A stretch of DNA of 64,000 bases from Caballeronia turbans (GTDB lineage: Bacteria; Pseudomonadota; Gammaproteobacteria; Burkholderiales; Burkholderiaceae). A program made the position numbers and the translations under genes. Below, piece after piece: positions 46,874 to 54,930 of the stretch (within the stretch, counting starts at the first letter, position 1; the number at the start of each line of letters is the position of its first letter). The notes under the pieces were generated by a model. It was given only the letters and a program-made list of their open reading frames with translations. It searched no databases and had not been told where the DNA came from. The stretch is from NCBI GenBank assembly GCA_001544655.2, contig FCOD02000019.1, positions 47,989 through 111,988 on the forward strand, given 5' to 3'.

Positions 46874-47260
46874 TCAATGCACGCGCCACGCGTGCTTCAC
46901 CGCATCGATCACGGCGGCTTCGGTGCAGGTCATCACGCCGTCCGCGACGACGGCCGATTCGCAGAGCGTGAGCACGTCGCGTCGCATGCGCTCGTCGCGC
47001 ACTTCTTCCGCAAGCCGTTGCATGACGCGTGGATCGACCCGGCACGCGTCGTCCCATGTGAGAAAGGAACAGCGCGTGAGGTCTTCGCAGACCTCGCGCA
47101 CGACTTCATGCAACTCCCCTGCATGAAGCCCGAGCCGCGCATAGAATCCGCGCCGTTCGAGCTCTTCGATTTCCGCACTGCCGATATGGCCGTCCGCGAT
47201 CAGCGACATCACGACGATGCGCGCGGCCGCGCGGGGACTGTCCGTTGGATAGTGACGCAT
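46874..47260 (-). CDS. TerB-like family protein
   Basis: A 128-residue helical protein with the TerB-like pattern: RIVVMSLIADGHIGSAEIEELERRG at the start, repeated as LCESAVVADGVMTCTEAAVIDAV at the end, the two acidic turns that bind metal in TerB. The family is tied to tellurite resistance and envelope stress, but single TerB-like proteins have no fixed role. The ATG at 47260 has GAGGAGAAATGCC upstream. It heads an apparent operon TerB-like, UspA, phoD. Confidence 0.83.
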   Translation of the reverse strand: MRHYPTDSPRAAARIVVMSLIADGHIGSAEIEELERRGFYARLGLHAGELHEVVREVCEDLTRCSFLTWDDACRVDPRVMQRLAEEVRDERMRRDVLTLCESAVVADGVMTCTEAAVIDAVKHAWRVH

Positions 47261-47684
47261 GGCATTTCTCCTCGATGAAACGTGGTCAACGAAAGGCAGT
47301 GCGATAGGTTCGATCGGGACCGCGCCGCCTGGATGCTTTGCATCGTAGGAAGGGAGAATGAGCATCGAATGAGCGTGCCGGTATGCACTTCCGATGTCTG
47401 AGCGGCCCGAACAATTGCGCTTGAAAGCGTTGGCCGTCGCACGACAGTTCACTTTCCCCGGCTTGCCTTCGTGCTCCACCTGAGCCTTGCAGGACAAGGC
47501 TTAGGCGCGTTTCATCGATCGACTGGCACGGCCGATGCATATGGCATTGCCGTCGCGTCATGACTGCCTGCCACTGTTTGACGCGACCGGGCCGGCCGCC
47601 TCGTGCGCCGGCCCGTTCCTTCCGGCGCCGCGCTGTTCGTCACGCGAGCTACCGGCGGCACGCGCAGGCGCCAAGGAGATCACC
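47261..47684. other. Intergenic region upstream of the lysis cassette
   Basis: These 424 bases separate the divergent TerB-like and endolysin genes. I see no gene. A sigma-54-like promoter lies at 47524-47539. A GC-rich hairpin (CGGGCCGGC at 47588-47596 with its complement at 47607-47615, loop of ten) follows about 70 bases later and precedes the endolysin start by 70 bases. Confidence 0.5.
47524..47539 (+). promoter_or_regulatory. Candidate sigma-54 promoter before the lysis cassette
   Basis: TGGCACGGCCGATGCA has the -24 GG at 47525-47526 and the -12 GC at 47537-47538, ten bases apart as required. No activator gene or obvious enhancer lies near, so it remains a candidate. Confidence 0.45.
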
Positions 47685-48167
47685 ATGAACAGTTTCGATA
47701 ACGCCTTCGAAGCGCTGATCGGCAGCGAAGGCGGCTACTCGTTCCATCCGGCGGACCCGGGCGGCGAAACGATGTGGGGCGTGACGGCGCGCGTCGCGCG
47801 TGGCTACGGCTATGCCGGCGCGATGAAGGACCTTCCGCTCGAACTCGCCAAGCGCATCGCCAAGCAGAAGTACTGGGATCCGCTGCATCTCGACGAATTC
47901 GATCCGCGCGTCGCCTTCCAGATCTTCGATGCGAACTACAACGGCGGTCTCGTCGTGCTGTGGATGCAGAAGGCATCGGGCGCGAAGGAAGACGGCAAGT
48001 TCGGCCCCGATACCGTCGATGCCGTGAAAGCCGCCGATCCGATGCGCTTCGTCCTGCGTTTCATTGCCTATCGATTGCGTTATCTGAAGGGCCTGCATGC
48101 CTGGCCGACGTTCAGCCGCGGCTGGACCGACCGCATGGCGACGAATCTTCTCTTGGGAGCAGCATGA
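47685..48167 (+). CDS. GH108-family endolysin (phage-type muramidase)
   Basis: A 160-residue peptidoglycan hydrolase. The N-terminal catalytic domain has the motif GSEGGYSFHPADPGGETMWG with Glu15 as the likely catalytic acid, and the C-terminal part contains the peptidoglycan-binding-like KFGPDTVDAV. No signal peptide is present, so export needs the holin encoded next, whose gene overlaps this one by four bases. AAGGAG lies 8 bases before the ATG. No capsid, tail or regulatory phage genes are near. Confidence 0.9.
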   Translation: MNSFDNAFEALIGSEGGYSFHPADPGGETMWGVTARVARGYGYAGAMKDLPLELAKRIAKQKYWDPLHLDEFDPRVAFQIFDANYNGGLVVLWMQKASGAKEDGKFGPDTVDAVKAADPMRFVLRFIAYRLRYLKGLHAWPTFSRGWTDRMATNLLLGAA

Positions 48168-48856
48168 TGGACTGGACCAAAGTGGCGGCAGCGATCGGCG
48201 CGAAGGCGCCTCTTCTGGCGGGTCTCATCGGCGGGCCGGTCGGGCTCGGCGTCACGACGGCCGCCGCGATCATCTCGCATGCGCTCGGCACGCCGAGCGA
48301 TCCGGATGTCGTCGAGACCGCGCTCAACGATCCCGCCGCGCTCGACAAGATCAGGCAGGCGGAAAGCGCGAACTCGTTGCAGTTGCAACAACTGGTGGTC
48401 GCGGCGGCGCAGGCGCGGCTGTCGTTCGAAGCGGACATGGCGCGCATCGCGGCGGGCGACCGCGCCGATGCGCGCGCAATGGGCATCGCGAACAAGGACT
48501 GGGTGCCGAAGGTCCTCGCGATGTGCGTCACGGGCGGCTTCTTCGGCATCCTGCTGTTGATGGCGCTGCGCGCCTTGCCCGAGGCGAATCGCGATCTCGT
48601 AAACGTCGTGGTCGGCGCGCTCGGGACCGCATGGATCAGCATCATCGGGTATTACTTCGGGACGTCGGCGGGCTCGATGCGCAAGACCGAACTGCTCGCG
48701 CAACCGAGCGTGCCGATTACGTCGGAGACGGCCGTCACGCTGCGCGATCCCGCGCCGGCGGCGGCCACGCGCGATCAGTCAGGCGCGAACGCCGATCATG
48801 CGCCGCGCGCTTTCATGCCGGGCGGACAAGGGCCGATCTTCACGGGCGGAGCGTGA
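48164..48856 (+). CDS. Holin, 3TM type (GTA-holin-like)
   Basis: A 230-residue membrane protein resembling the three-segment holins of phages and gene transfer agents: a glycine-rich N-terminal hydrophobic stretch (residues 12-40), a charged helical middle with the pattern MARIAAGDRADARAMGIANKDWVPKVLA, and two membrane segments (about 120-145 and 155-180). A disordered C-terminal tail follows. It would let the GH108 endolysin reach the cell wall. The start at 48164 overlaps the endolysin stop (ATGA); an ATG follows at once at 48167. Confidence 0.82.
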   Translation: MMDWTKVAAAIGAKAPLLAGLIGGPVGLGVTTAAAIISHALGTPSDPDVVETALNDPAALDKIRQAESANSLQLQQLVVAAAQARLSFEADMARIAAGDRADARAMGIANKDWVPKVLAMCVTGGFFGILLLMALRALPEANRDLVNVVVGALGTAWISIIGYYFGTSAGSMRKTELLAQPSVPITSETAVTLRDPAPAAATRDQSGANADHAPRAFMPGGQGPIFTGGA

Positions 48857-48872
48857 GCCTGAGCCGCGCGCG

Positions 48873-49046
48873 TCAGAGTCCCGTCCTCGGATCATAGGGG
48901 CCCGCCGGATGACGCGCGATGTTCTCGAACTGCGGGCGAATCGCATCGCTGAAGGTGGTCTTCTGGACAGTGACCGCCGAAAGCCTGAGAAGCGAGCCGC
49001 TGCGCCGTGCCTTGCGCGCGCTCGCCGATGCGTTGAACTGGGTCAT
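48873..49046 (-). CDS. Small basic protein of unknown function
   Basis: A 57-codon gene on the minus strand, convergent with the holin gene. The protein begins MTQFNASASARKARRSGSLL and ends IARHPAGPYDPRTGL, with basic residues in the first half. It is supported by a strong ribosome site (GGAAAGGGGAA ending 4 bases before the ATG), a normal codon bias and a stop 17 bases from the holin stop. I do not recognise the family. Two copies of the 18-bp motif lie upstream of it in the same orientation. Confidence 0.6.
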   Translation of the reverse strand: MTQFNASASARKARRSGSLLRLSAVTVQKTTFSDAIRPQFENIARHPAGPYDPRTGL

Positions 49047-49186
49047 TTCGTTCCCCTTTCCTTTGGCGATTAACCATGGAAAGGCGTGTAGGGACGCGGA
49101 ATTAGCCGAAGTGAGAGTGTGCCCGACGAGTCACGCACGTCGCGTATCAGCGGTAGTCCTCTTCCAGCCGACGGCGAATAGCGAAG

Positions 49187-49204
49187 ATCCCGAAAACCCT
49201 CACC
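49187..49204 (-). repeat. 18-bp bipartite motif, copy 6
   Basis: On the minus strand it reads GGTGAGGGTTTTCGGGAT, preceded by AAA. It lies about 140 bases upstream of the small gene at 48873-49046. Confidence 0.65.
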
Positions 49205-49269
49205 TTTGAACCGTCCGCGTTCGCAAAAAGGCCTTTGAATACGGGCCTCGGGAGCGCCCAGACCACATG

Positions 49270-49287
49270 ATCCCGAAAACCCTCACC
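49270..49287 (-). repeat. 18-bp bipartite motif, copy 7
   Basis: On the minus strand it reads GGTGAGGGTTTTCGGGAT, identical to copy 6, 83 bases away, and also preceded by AAA. The short ATC after CGGG is shared by both copies. Confidence 0.65.
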
Positions 49288-49308
49288 TTTACCCACAGCA
49301 CGGCATAA

Positions 49309-50076
49309 CTAGATCACGTTCAACATCGACAACGCGGTCTCCTGCAACGGCGGCAATACGCGAGCGAGCGCGGCCTCGCCCGTTTCCTTTCCGATCGGCA
49401 TGTTCGCCGACAATGCCGCCACCACTTCGCCGTGCCGGTTCTTCATCGGCACTGCGATGCCACGCACGCCCATCTGCAATTGCTGCTCGATCTCGACGTA
49501 GCCGTCGATCCGCGCCTGCCGGATCTTCTCGTAGAGCCTTTCCTTGTTGGTGATCGTGAGCGGCGTGAAGGGCTTGAACTCGGTCGCGTCGAGCCATCCG
49601 CGCACCGATGCCTCGTCCATGTAAGCGAGCATCGCGATACCGCCCGACATCAGCGCGGCCGGCACGCGCGCGCCGAGCACGAAGCCCGTCGTCATCACGC
49701 GCGTGGAACCGTTGCGCGCGATGATCACGAGGTCCCAGTCGTCGAGCACGCTCACGTACACCGATTCGTGGATCAACGCGCTCAATTGCTGCAAGTAGGG
49801 CTGCACGATGCGCGGCAGCCGCGCCGACTCGAAATATGACCAGCCCATGCGCAGCACGCGCGGCGTGAGGTTGAAGAGCTTGCCGTCGGTCTGGACGTAG
49901 CCCAGATGCGCGAGCGTCAGCAGATAGCGGCGCGCCGCGGTGCGCGTGAGGCCGGTGCGCATCGCGGCTTGTGTGGGCGTCATGCGCGCGTGCTGATCGT
50001 CGAAGGCTTCGAGGATCGCGAGACCCTTCTCGAGACCGGCGATCCAGTCGCGCTTGTCGAGTTCCGGTTTAGTCAT
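49309..50076 (-). CDS. IclR family regulator (PcaR/PobR-like)
   Basis: A 255-residue regulator with the IclR winged helix (GLEKGLAILEAFDDQHARMTPTQAAMRTGLTRTAARRYLLTL) and effector domain (YLQQLSALIHESVYVSVLDDWDLVIIAR). The ARRYLLTL recognition helix and overall form resemble PcaR/PobR, which act in the beta-ketoadipate pathway. Two operator-like sites of the PcaR kind lie between it and the divergent MHS transporter gene, so it probably controls that transporter and itself in response to an aromatic acid. Confidence 0.9.
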   Translation of the reverse strand: MTKPELDKRDWIAGLEKGLAILEAFDDQHARMTPTQAAMRTGLTRTAARRYLLTLAHLGYVQTDGKLFNLTPRVLRMGWSYFESARLPRIVQPYLQQLSALIHESVYVSVLDDWDLVIIARNGSTRVMTTGFVLGARVPAALMSGGIAMLAYMDEASVRGWLDATEFKPFTPLTITNKERLYEKIRQARIDGYVEIEQQLQMGVRGIAVPMKNRHGEVVAALSANMPIGKETGEAALARVLPPLQETALSMLNVI

Positions 50077-50157
50077 GCTGACATGTCTGTTTAGTTATGG
50101 ATATTGTGATGTTTCGGCGCTCGACGAAAGCCATTTGCTAGTGCTAACCCCCAAAGC

Positions 50158-50193
50158 GTCCGATTATCGGACACTTGCGTGCGATAATCGCGC
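50158..50193. promoter_or_regulatory. Twin IclR-type operators
   Basis: GTCCGATTATCGGAC at 50158-50172 is a perfect palindrome. GTGCGATAATCGCGC at 50179-50193 is the same element with one mismatch. Their centres are 21 bases apart, two helical turns. Both resemble the known PcaR-type site (GTTCGATAATCGCAC). They lie about 85 bases before the iclR-type gene and 150 before the transporter gene. Confidence 0.72.
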
Positions 50194-50345
50194 AAAAATA
50201 ATCATAAAACATTGATGCAAAGGGGTTGTGCTTTTATTCTCCAATCACTTTCAGAGCGACGCGCAATTCCGCTGTTTCCGAATGCCCCGCCGCTCGACCA
50301 GGTATCAAGCTCAACTCTATAAACCCATTGTTCGGAGACATCTCT

Positions 50346-51755
50346 ATGGCTAGCCCTAAGGAAGACGCGCACGGCGGCCGCCAGGCGAAAAAAGCGACCG
50401 CGAGCGGCTGGATCGGCTCGGCGCTGGAGTATTACGACTTCTTCATCTACGCCCAGGCAGCAGCCCTCATTTTCCCGCAGTTGTTCTTCCCGTCGGGCAA
50501 TCCGAAGGTGGCGATCATCGCGTCGCTCGCAACGTACGGCGTGGGTTACGTCGCCCGTCCGATCGGCGCATTCGTGCTCGGCCATCTGGGCGACACGCAC
50601 GGCCGCAAGAACGTGCTGCTCATCTGCATGTTCCTGATGGGTTTCTCGACGATGGCCGTTGGTCTGCTGCCGACGTATCACAGCGTCGGCATGCTCGCAC
50701 CGGCCTTGCTCGTCGTGCTGCGCCTGATTCAGGGCTTCGCGGTGGCGGGTGAAATCTCCGGCGCCAGCTCGATGATTCTGGAGCATGCACCCTTCGGACG
50801 TCGCGGCTATTACGCGAGCTTCACGCTGCAAGGCGTGCAGGCCGGCCAGATTCTCGCGGCCGCCGTGTTCCTCCCGCTCGCCACGTTCATGCCGGAAGAC
50901 ATGTTCAACTCCTGGGGCTGGCGCGTGCCGTTCCTGCTGTCGGCCTTCGTGCTGGTTGCGGGCTACATCATCCGGAAGGAAGTGCATGAGACGCCAGCGT
51001 TCACGTCCGAAGAATCGCACGGCGATCTGCCGAAGTCGCCGATCAAGGAAGCGTTCGCCAACAGCACGCCGGACATGATCCGCGTCGTCTGCATGGCGCT
51101 GATGAACGTGATTCCCGTCGTCGCGACGATCTTCGGTGCGGCGTATGCGGTGCAGTCTTCGTACGGCATCGGCTTCCACAAGAGCGTGTATCTGTGGATT
51201 CCGGTGGTCGGCAACATCGTCGCGGTGCTGGTGATTCCGTTCGTCGGCAACCTGTCGGACAAGATCGGCCGTCGCCCGATGATGATCGGCGGCTCGCTGA
51301 TCTCGGGTCTGCTGGCTTTCGCGTATCTCTATGCGATCAGCATCCACAGCGTCCCGCTCGCATTCCTGATGTCGCTGCTCATGTGGGGTGTCGTGTACCA
51401 GGGCTACAACGCGATCTTCCCGAGCTTCTATCCGGAACTGTTCCCGACCCGCTCGCGTGTTTCGGCGATGGCGATTGCGCAGAACATCGGCACGACGATC
51501 ACCGCGCTGCTGCCCGCCCTGTTCGCGGCGGTTGCGCCCCCGGGATCGAGCAACATCCCGCTGACGGTCGGCGCCATTGCCTTCGGCGTGACGGTCATCG
51601 CGGCGATTGCGGCGTACTCGGCGCGTGAGACGTATCGCATCCGTCTGAACGATCTGGGCAAGAAGGACGCCGTGCCGATGAGCGAGCAAGAGTACGAGCG
51701 TCTGCGCGCCGATTCGATGTCCGTGGACAAGGTCGCCAAGGCCCACCACGCATGA
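50346..51755 (+). CDS. MHS family MFS transporter (organic/aromatic acid uptake)
   Basis: A 469-residue, twelve-segment proton symporter of the metabolite:H+ symporter family, which takes up alpha-ketoglutarate, citrate, shikimate or protocatechuate-type acids. The loop motif GHLGDTHGRKNVL and the second copy GNLSDKIGRRPMM are present, as is the N-terminal SALEYYDFFIY. The ATG at 50346 is chosen. The divergent PcaR-like regulator and the twin operators point to an aromatic acid or beta-ketoadipate, as for PcaT; this is inference. Confidence 0.92.
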   Translation: MASPKEDAHGGRQAKKATASGWIGSALEYYDFFIYAQAAALIFPQLFFPSGNPKVAIIASLATYGVGYVARPIGAFVLGHLGDTHGRKNVLLICMFLMGFSTMAVGLLPTYHSVGMLAPALLVVLRLIQGFAVAGEISGASSMILEHAPFGRRGYYASFTLQGVQAGQILAAAVFLPLATFMPEDMFNSWGWRVPFLLSAFVLVAGYIIRKEVHETPAFTSEESHGDLPKSPIKEAFANSTPDMIRVVCMALMNVIPVVATIFGAAYAVQSSYGIGFHKSVYLWIPVVGNIVAVLVIPFVGNLSDKIGRRPMMIGGSLISGLLAFAYLYAISIHSVPLAFLMSLLMWGVVYQGYNAIFPSFYPELFPTRSRVSAMAIAQNIGTTITALLPALFAAVAPPGSSNIPLTVGAIAFGVTVIAAIAAYSARETYRIRLNDLGKKDAVPMSEQEYERLRADSMSVDKVAKAHHA

Positions 51756-51780
51756 AGCTGACCGTATTGGAGTGATTTGC

Positions 51781-51808
51781 CGGGCCCTTCGGGGCCCGTT
51801 TTTTTTTT
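51781..51808 (+). terminator. Intrinsic terminator of the MHS transporter gene
   Basis: CGGGCCC at 51781-51787 pairs with 51792-51798 around a TTCG loop and is followed by ten T. Confidence 0.95.
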
Positions 51809-51887
51809 GCTGATCCGGCTGGCATTCGCTCCTTCCCCCGCATCGCGATAACATGAATGCCCTTTTATCCATGACGCGGAGGCATGA

Positions 51888-52802
51888 ATGGCCGGCTTCA
51901 ACGAACGCATCCTCAACGGCATCAGCGTGTTCGCCGCGATCGTCGATGCCGGCACCTTCGCCGCGGCGGGCGAACGTCTCGGCATGTCGCAGCCCGGCGT
52001 GAGCCGCGCCATCGCGCGCCTCGAAGCGCGCCTGAAGATCCGTCTTTTCGATCGCACCACGCGCAGCGTCTCGCTCACCGATGACGGCCGCCGTTTCTTC
52101 GAACACGTCATGCCGCATCTCGCGGGACTGGAGGAAGCCGCGGCCACCGCATCGGAGGGTGCAACGGCCGTGCGCGGCCGCCTGCGCGTAAACGTCGATC
52201 CGATCTTCTCGCGGCTATTGCTCGGCCCGAAGCTCGATGCGTTCCTGAACGCGCATCCGGATCTGCAACTGGAGCTCATCACGAGCGATCGTCTCGGCGA
52301 CATCATCGCGGACGGGTTCGACCTCGCCGTGCGCTTCGGCGAGCCGCGCGATTCGAGCCTCGTCGCGCGCAAGCTGCTCGATACGCCGGTGCGCACCGTC
52401 GCCGCGCCTTCGTATATCAAGCGGCACGGCAAGCCCGCGACGCCACAGGCACTCGCCGACGACACGCACACGTGCATCGAGTTTCGCGATCCCGAAACGG
52501 GACGGCCGTTCGCGTGGGAGTTTCATCGCAAGAAGAAGCGCCTGAGCGTGCAGACGCACGGCCGCCTCACACTCAACGATCCGGGCACGATGCTGAGCAC
52601 GATTCTTTCGGGCTATGGCATCGCGCAGATACTCCTGCTCGGCCACGAGCACCTGCTTGCCGATGGAAAGCTCGTAGACCTCTTTCCCGACTGGCCCGAC
52701 GAGCGCTTTCCGCTCTATGCGTTTTATCCGTCGCGGCATCATCCGCCGGCGAAGACGCGCGCGTTCCTGGATCTCGTCATCGCGTTGACGGGCACGCGCT
52801 GA
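51888..52802 (+). CDS. LysR family transcriptional regulator
   Basis: A 304-residue regulator with the winged helix FAAIVDAGTFAAAGERLGMSQPGVSRAIARLEARLKIRLF and a LysR effector-binding domain with TSDRLGDIIADGFDLAVRFGEPRDSSL. It is of the group that regulates oxidoreductases and efflux genes. GCGGAGG lies before the ATG. It follows the MHS transporter terminator and is convergent with a MarR-acetyltransferase fusion gene, so its target is not evident from context. Confidence 0.9.
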   Translation: MAGFNERILNGISVFAAIVDAGTFAAAGERLGMSQPGVSRAIARLEARLKIRLFDRTTRSVSLTDDGRRFFEHVMPHLAGLEEAAATASEGATAVRGRLRVNVDPIFSRLLLGPKLDAFLNAHPDLQLELITSDRLGDIIADGFDLAVRFGEPRDSSLVARKLLDTPVRTVAAPSYIKRHGKPATPQALADDTHTCIEFRDPETGRPFAWEFHRKKKRLSVQTHGRLTLNDPGTMLSTILSGYGIAQILLLGHEHLLADGKLVDLFPDWPDERFPLYAFYPSRHHPPAKTRAFLDLVIALTGTR

Positions 52803-52818
52803 CGATACGCGTCAACGC
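52782..52818. terminator. Hairpin shared by two convergent genes
   Basis: GCGTTGACG at 52782-52790 pairs with CGTCAACGC at 52810-52818. The hairpin spans both stop codons. There is no T run. Confidence 0.4.
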
Positions 52819-53696
52819 AATGCTTTCTCGAACCAGTGATCCGCATAAGGCTCGTCGCTGAACGCGGCGACCTCGACGTAACCCGACCGCCGATAGAGTC
52901 CGACGGCTTCCGCGAGCGCCTTGTTCGTCTCGAGCCGCACGACCTTCGCGCCGCTTTGCCGCGCGTGCCTTTCGGCCTCTTCGAGCAATCGCCGTCCGAC
53001 GCCCAGTCCGCGAGCGTCGGCGCTCACCCACATCCGTTTCAGCTCGGCCGGCGACGTGCCGTGAAACTTGAGGGCGACACAGCCTATCGCCGCACCGCGA
53101 AGCCTCGCCACGATCAGCGCGCCTTGCGGCGCGGTCAATTCGCGCGCATCGGCGGACAGGCTGATCGACGGATCGAAGCCCGCATCGAAGCGGGCGTTCA
53201 GCTCGGCGAAATATTGGTCGATGCACCATCGCGCATCGGCGCTCGCAGGATCTTCGATCGCGAAGCGGATCAGCGAAGGCAGCAGCAGGCGCTCGACTTC
53301 GGCCATCGCTGCGATCAGCCGCCGGCGCTGCGCCTCGCTCAAAGGCGCCAGCATGCCGCCCGCGACGGCATCGGAAAGCCGTTCGAGTTCCTCGCGTTCG
53401 GCGCGACCGGCTTCGGTCAGACTGGCGCGGCGCACCCTGCGGTCTTCGGGACGAGACTCGACCGTGACGAGCCCCTGCCGCTCGAGCGCCGTGAGCGTGC
53501 GGCTCAGATAGCCCGAATCGAGACCGAGGCGCTCGCGCAGCACGCGAAGATCGACGCCCTGTGCTCCGATCTCCCAGAGCAGCCGAGACTCGCCCATTGG
53601 ACGGCCGCGCCCGAGAAAATGATCGTTGAGCGCGCCGATGCCCTCGGCAACGGTGCGATTGAAGCTGCGAATCTGGCTGATGTCGGTCGGGTTCAT
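52812..53696 (-). CDS. MarR-GNAT fusion: winged-helix regulator with acetyltransferase
   Basis: A 294-residue two-domain protein. Residues 1-145 are a MarR winged helix (LLWEIGAQGVDLRVLRERLGLDSGYLSRTLTALERQGLV). Residues 150-294 are a GNAT acetyltransferase with the acetyl-CoA loop DARGLGVGRRLLEEAERHA. The ATG at 53696 is chosen because a perfect 22-bp palindrome lies directly before it. A second protein of the same architecture but different sequence is encoded at 60214. The acetylated substrate is unknown. Confidence 0.88.
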   Translation of the reverse strand: MNPTDISQIRSFNRTVAEGIGALNDHFLGRGRPMGESRLLWEIGAQGVDLRVLRERLGLDSGYLSRTLTALERQGLVTVESRPEDRRVRRASLTEAGRAEREELERLSDAVAGGMLAPLSEAQRRRLIAAMAEVERLLLPSLIRFAIEDPASADARWCIDQYFAELNARFDAGFDPSISLSADARELTAPQGALIVARLRGAAIGCVALKFHGTSPAELKRMWVSADARGLGVGRRLLEEAERHARQSGAKVVRLETNKALAEAVGLYRRSGYVEVAAFSDEPYADHWFEKALR

Positions 53697-53718
53697 ATCT
53701 CTGACGTTAGTCAGAGAT
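53697..53718. promoter_or_regulatory. Palindromic operator at the start of the MarR-GNAT gene
   Basis: ATCTCTGAC at 53697-53705 and GTCAGAGAT at 53710-53718 form a perfect 9-4-9 inverted repeat that abuts the start codon and covers the ribosome site. It is a strong candidate for autorepression by the MarR domain. Confidence 0.72.
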
Positions 53719-53728
53719 TCCAGCCGCG

Positions 53729-54757
53729 TCAATCCGAATTCGCGTGTGGGGCCTCGGTCACGGCTTCCGCGCGGCTCTTCTCACGACGCCATGTTGCCGG
53801 CGGCTTGCCGACGAGACGCTTGAACGCGCGAATGAAGGCCGCCTCGGATGCGTAGCCCACCTCCTGCGCCACGGCCGCGATCGTCGAGTTCGTGTTGCGC
53901 AGCAGTCCGGCCGCGACCTGCATGCGCCAGTTGACGAGGTATTGCATCGGCGGCAGCCCGATCATGTCGACGAAACGCTCATGCAATGCCGAGCGCGACA
54001 GACCCACCCGCTCGCCGAGCTCTTCGACCGTCCACTCGTGCGCGGGCGCGTCGTGCATGACGGCGAGCGCGCGGCCGACGAAACGATCGCGCAAGCCCGC
54101 GAGCCAGCCGCGACTTTCATCGGGCAGTCCATCGACGTAGCGGCGCACGGCATCGACGAACATCATTTCGCTCATGCGTTCGAGCATCGCCTCGCCGCCT
54201 GGCCGCTTGTGACGCGATTCCAGCACGGCCTGGTGCATGAAGTGATTGATCCAGCCCTGCGTGCCCGTCTCCTTCAGGTGCAAAAGCCGCGGCAACGTGG
54301 CGATGAGCGGATTGAACGGACGCAGATCGCAGCCGAGAAAGCCGCATACGAGCATCGTTTCATATGGATCGTCGGGACAGGGATTGTTGCGCGCTTCGAC
54401 CGCGTCGTAGGTCAGCGTGAACGGCAACTGATCGATCTTCGCCGACAGCGCGGCCACGTCGACTTCGGCGCGAACGCCGGGCGCGCTGGAGATCACATGC
54501 GCATCGCCATGCGGAAACACGATGATGTCTCCGCTCGCGAGGCGCACCGGCGCTTCCCCGACGATCGCGCCCCAGCAGTTGCCGTGCGTCACGACGTGAT
54601 ATTCCATCACGTGCTCGCATTCCGGCATGACGATGCTCGCGATGTCGCGCGCGGGCGGCGCCTCCGCCGCCCAGCTTCGATTGCCGCTCACGTGAAAGAA
54701 GAGCGCGCCCCGCAGGCGCACCGTGCGCAGCACATCGGAAAGGATGTCGTGGCTCAT
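53729..54757 (-). CDS. AraC family transcriptional regulator with cupin domain
   Basis: A 342-residue regulator. Residues 1-200 form a cupin-type effector domain of the AraC_binding/cupin_6 kind (HVMEYHVVTHGNCWGAIVGE, SGDIIVFPHGDAHVIS). The C-terminal 100 residues hold two helix-turn-helix motifs (WTVEELGERVGLSRSALHERFVDMIG and SNTIAAVAQEVGYASEAAFIRAFKRL-like). The ATG at 54757 is preferred to the longer frame. It is divergent from a methyltransferase gene 173 bases away, a possible target. Confidence 0.88.
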   Translation of the reverse strand: MSHDILSDVLRTVRLRGALFFHVSGNRSWAAEAPPARDIASIVMPECEHVMEYHVVTHGNCWGAIVGEAPVRLASGDIIVFPHGDAHVISSAPGVRAEVDVAALSAKIDQLPFTLTYDAVEARNNPCPDDPYETMLVCGFLGCDLRPFNPLIATLPRLLHLKETGTQGWINHFMHQAVLESRHKRPGGEAMLERMSEMMFVDAVRRYVDGLPDESRGWLAGLRDRFVGRALAVMHDAPAHEWTVEELGERVGLSRSALHERFVDMIGLPPMQYLVNWRMQVAAGLLRNTNSTIAAVAQEVGYASEAAFIRAFKRLVGKPPATWRREKSRAEAVTEAPHANSD

Positions 54758-54930
54758 GTCGGCTCCCGCCGTTCGAAAGCATCGCCGGAACGCGGCGCGA
54801 AGACGAAGCGGACGAATGGGCAATTCGCGGCGACTCGCGGACAGGCGTCGAAGCGATGGTAACGGGATACTGCCGTTGCCCGCCATCAGGGCGTTGCTCG
54901 ACACATCATCTGGAATCTGGAGAAGGAACC

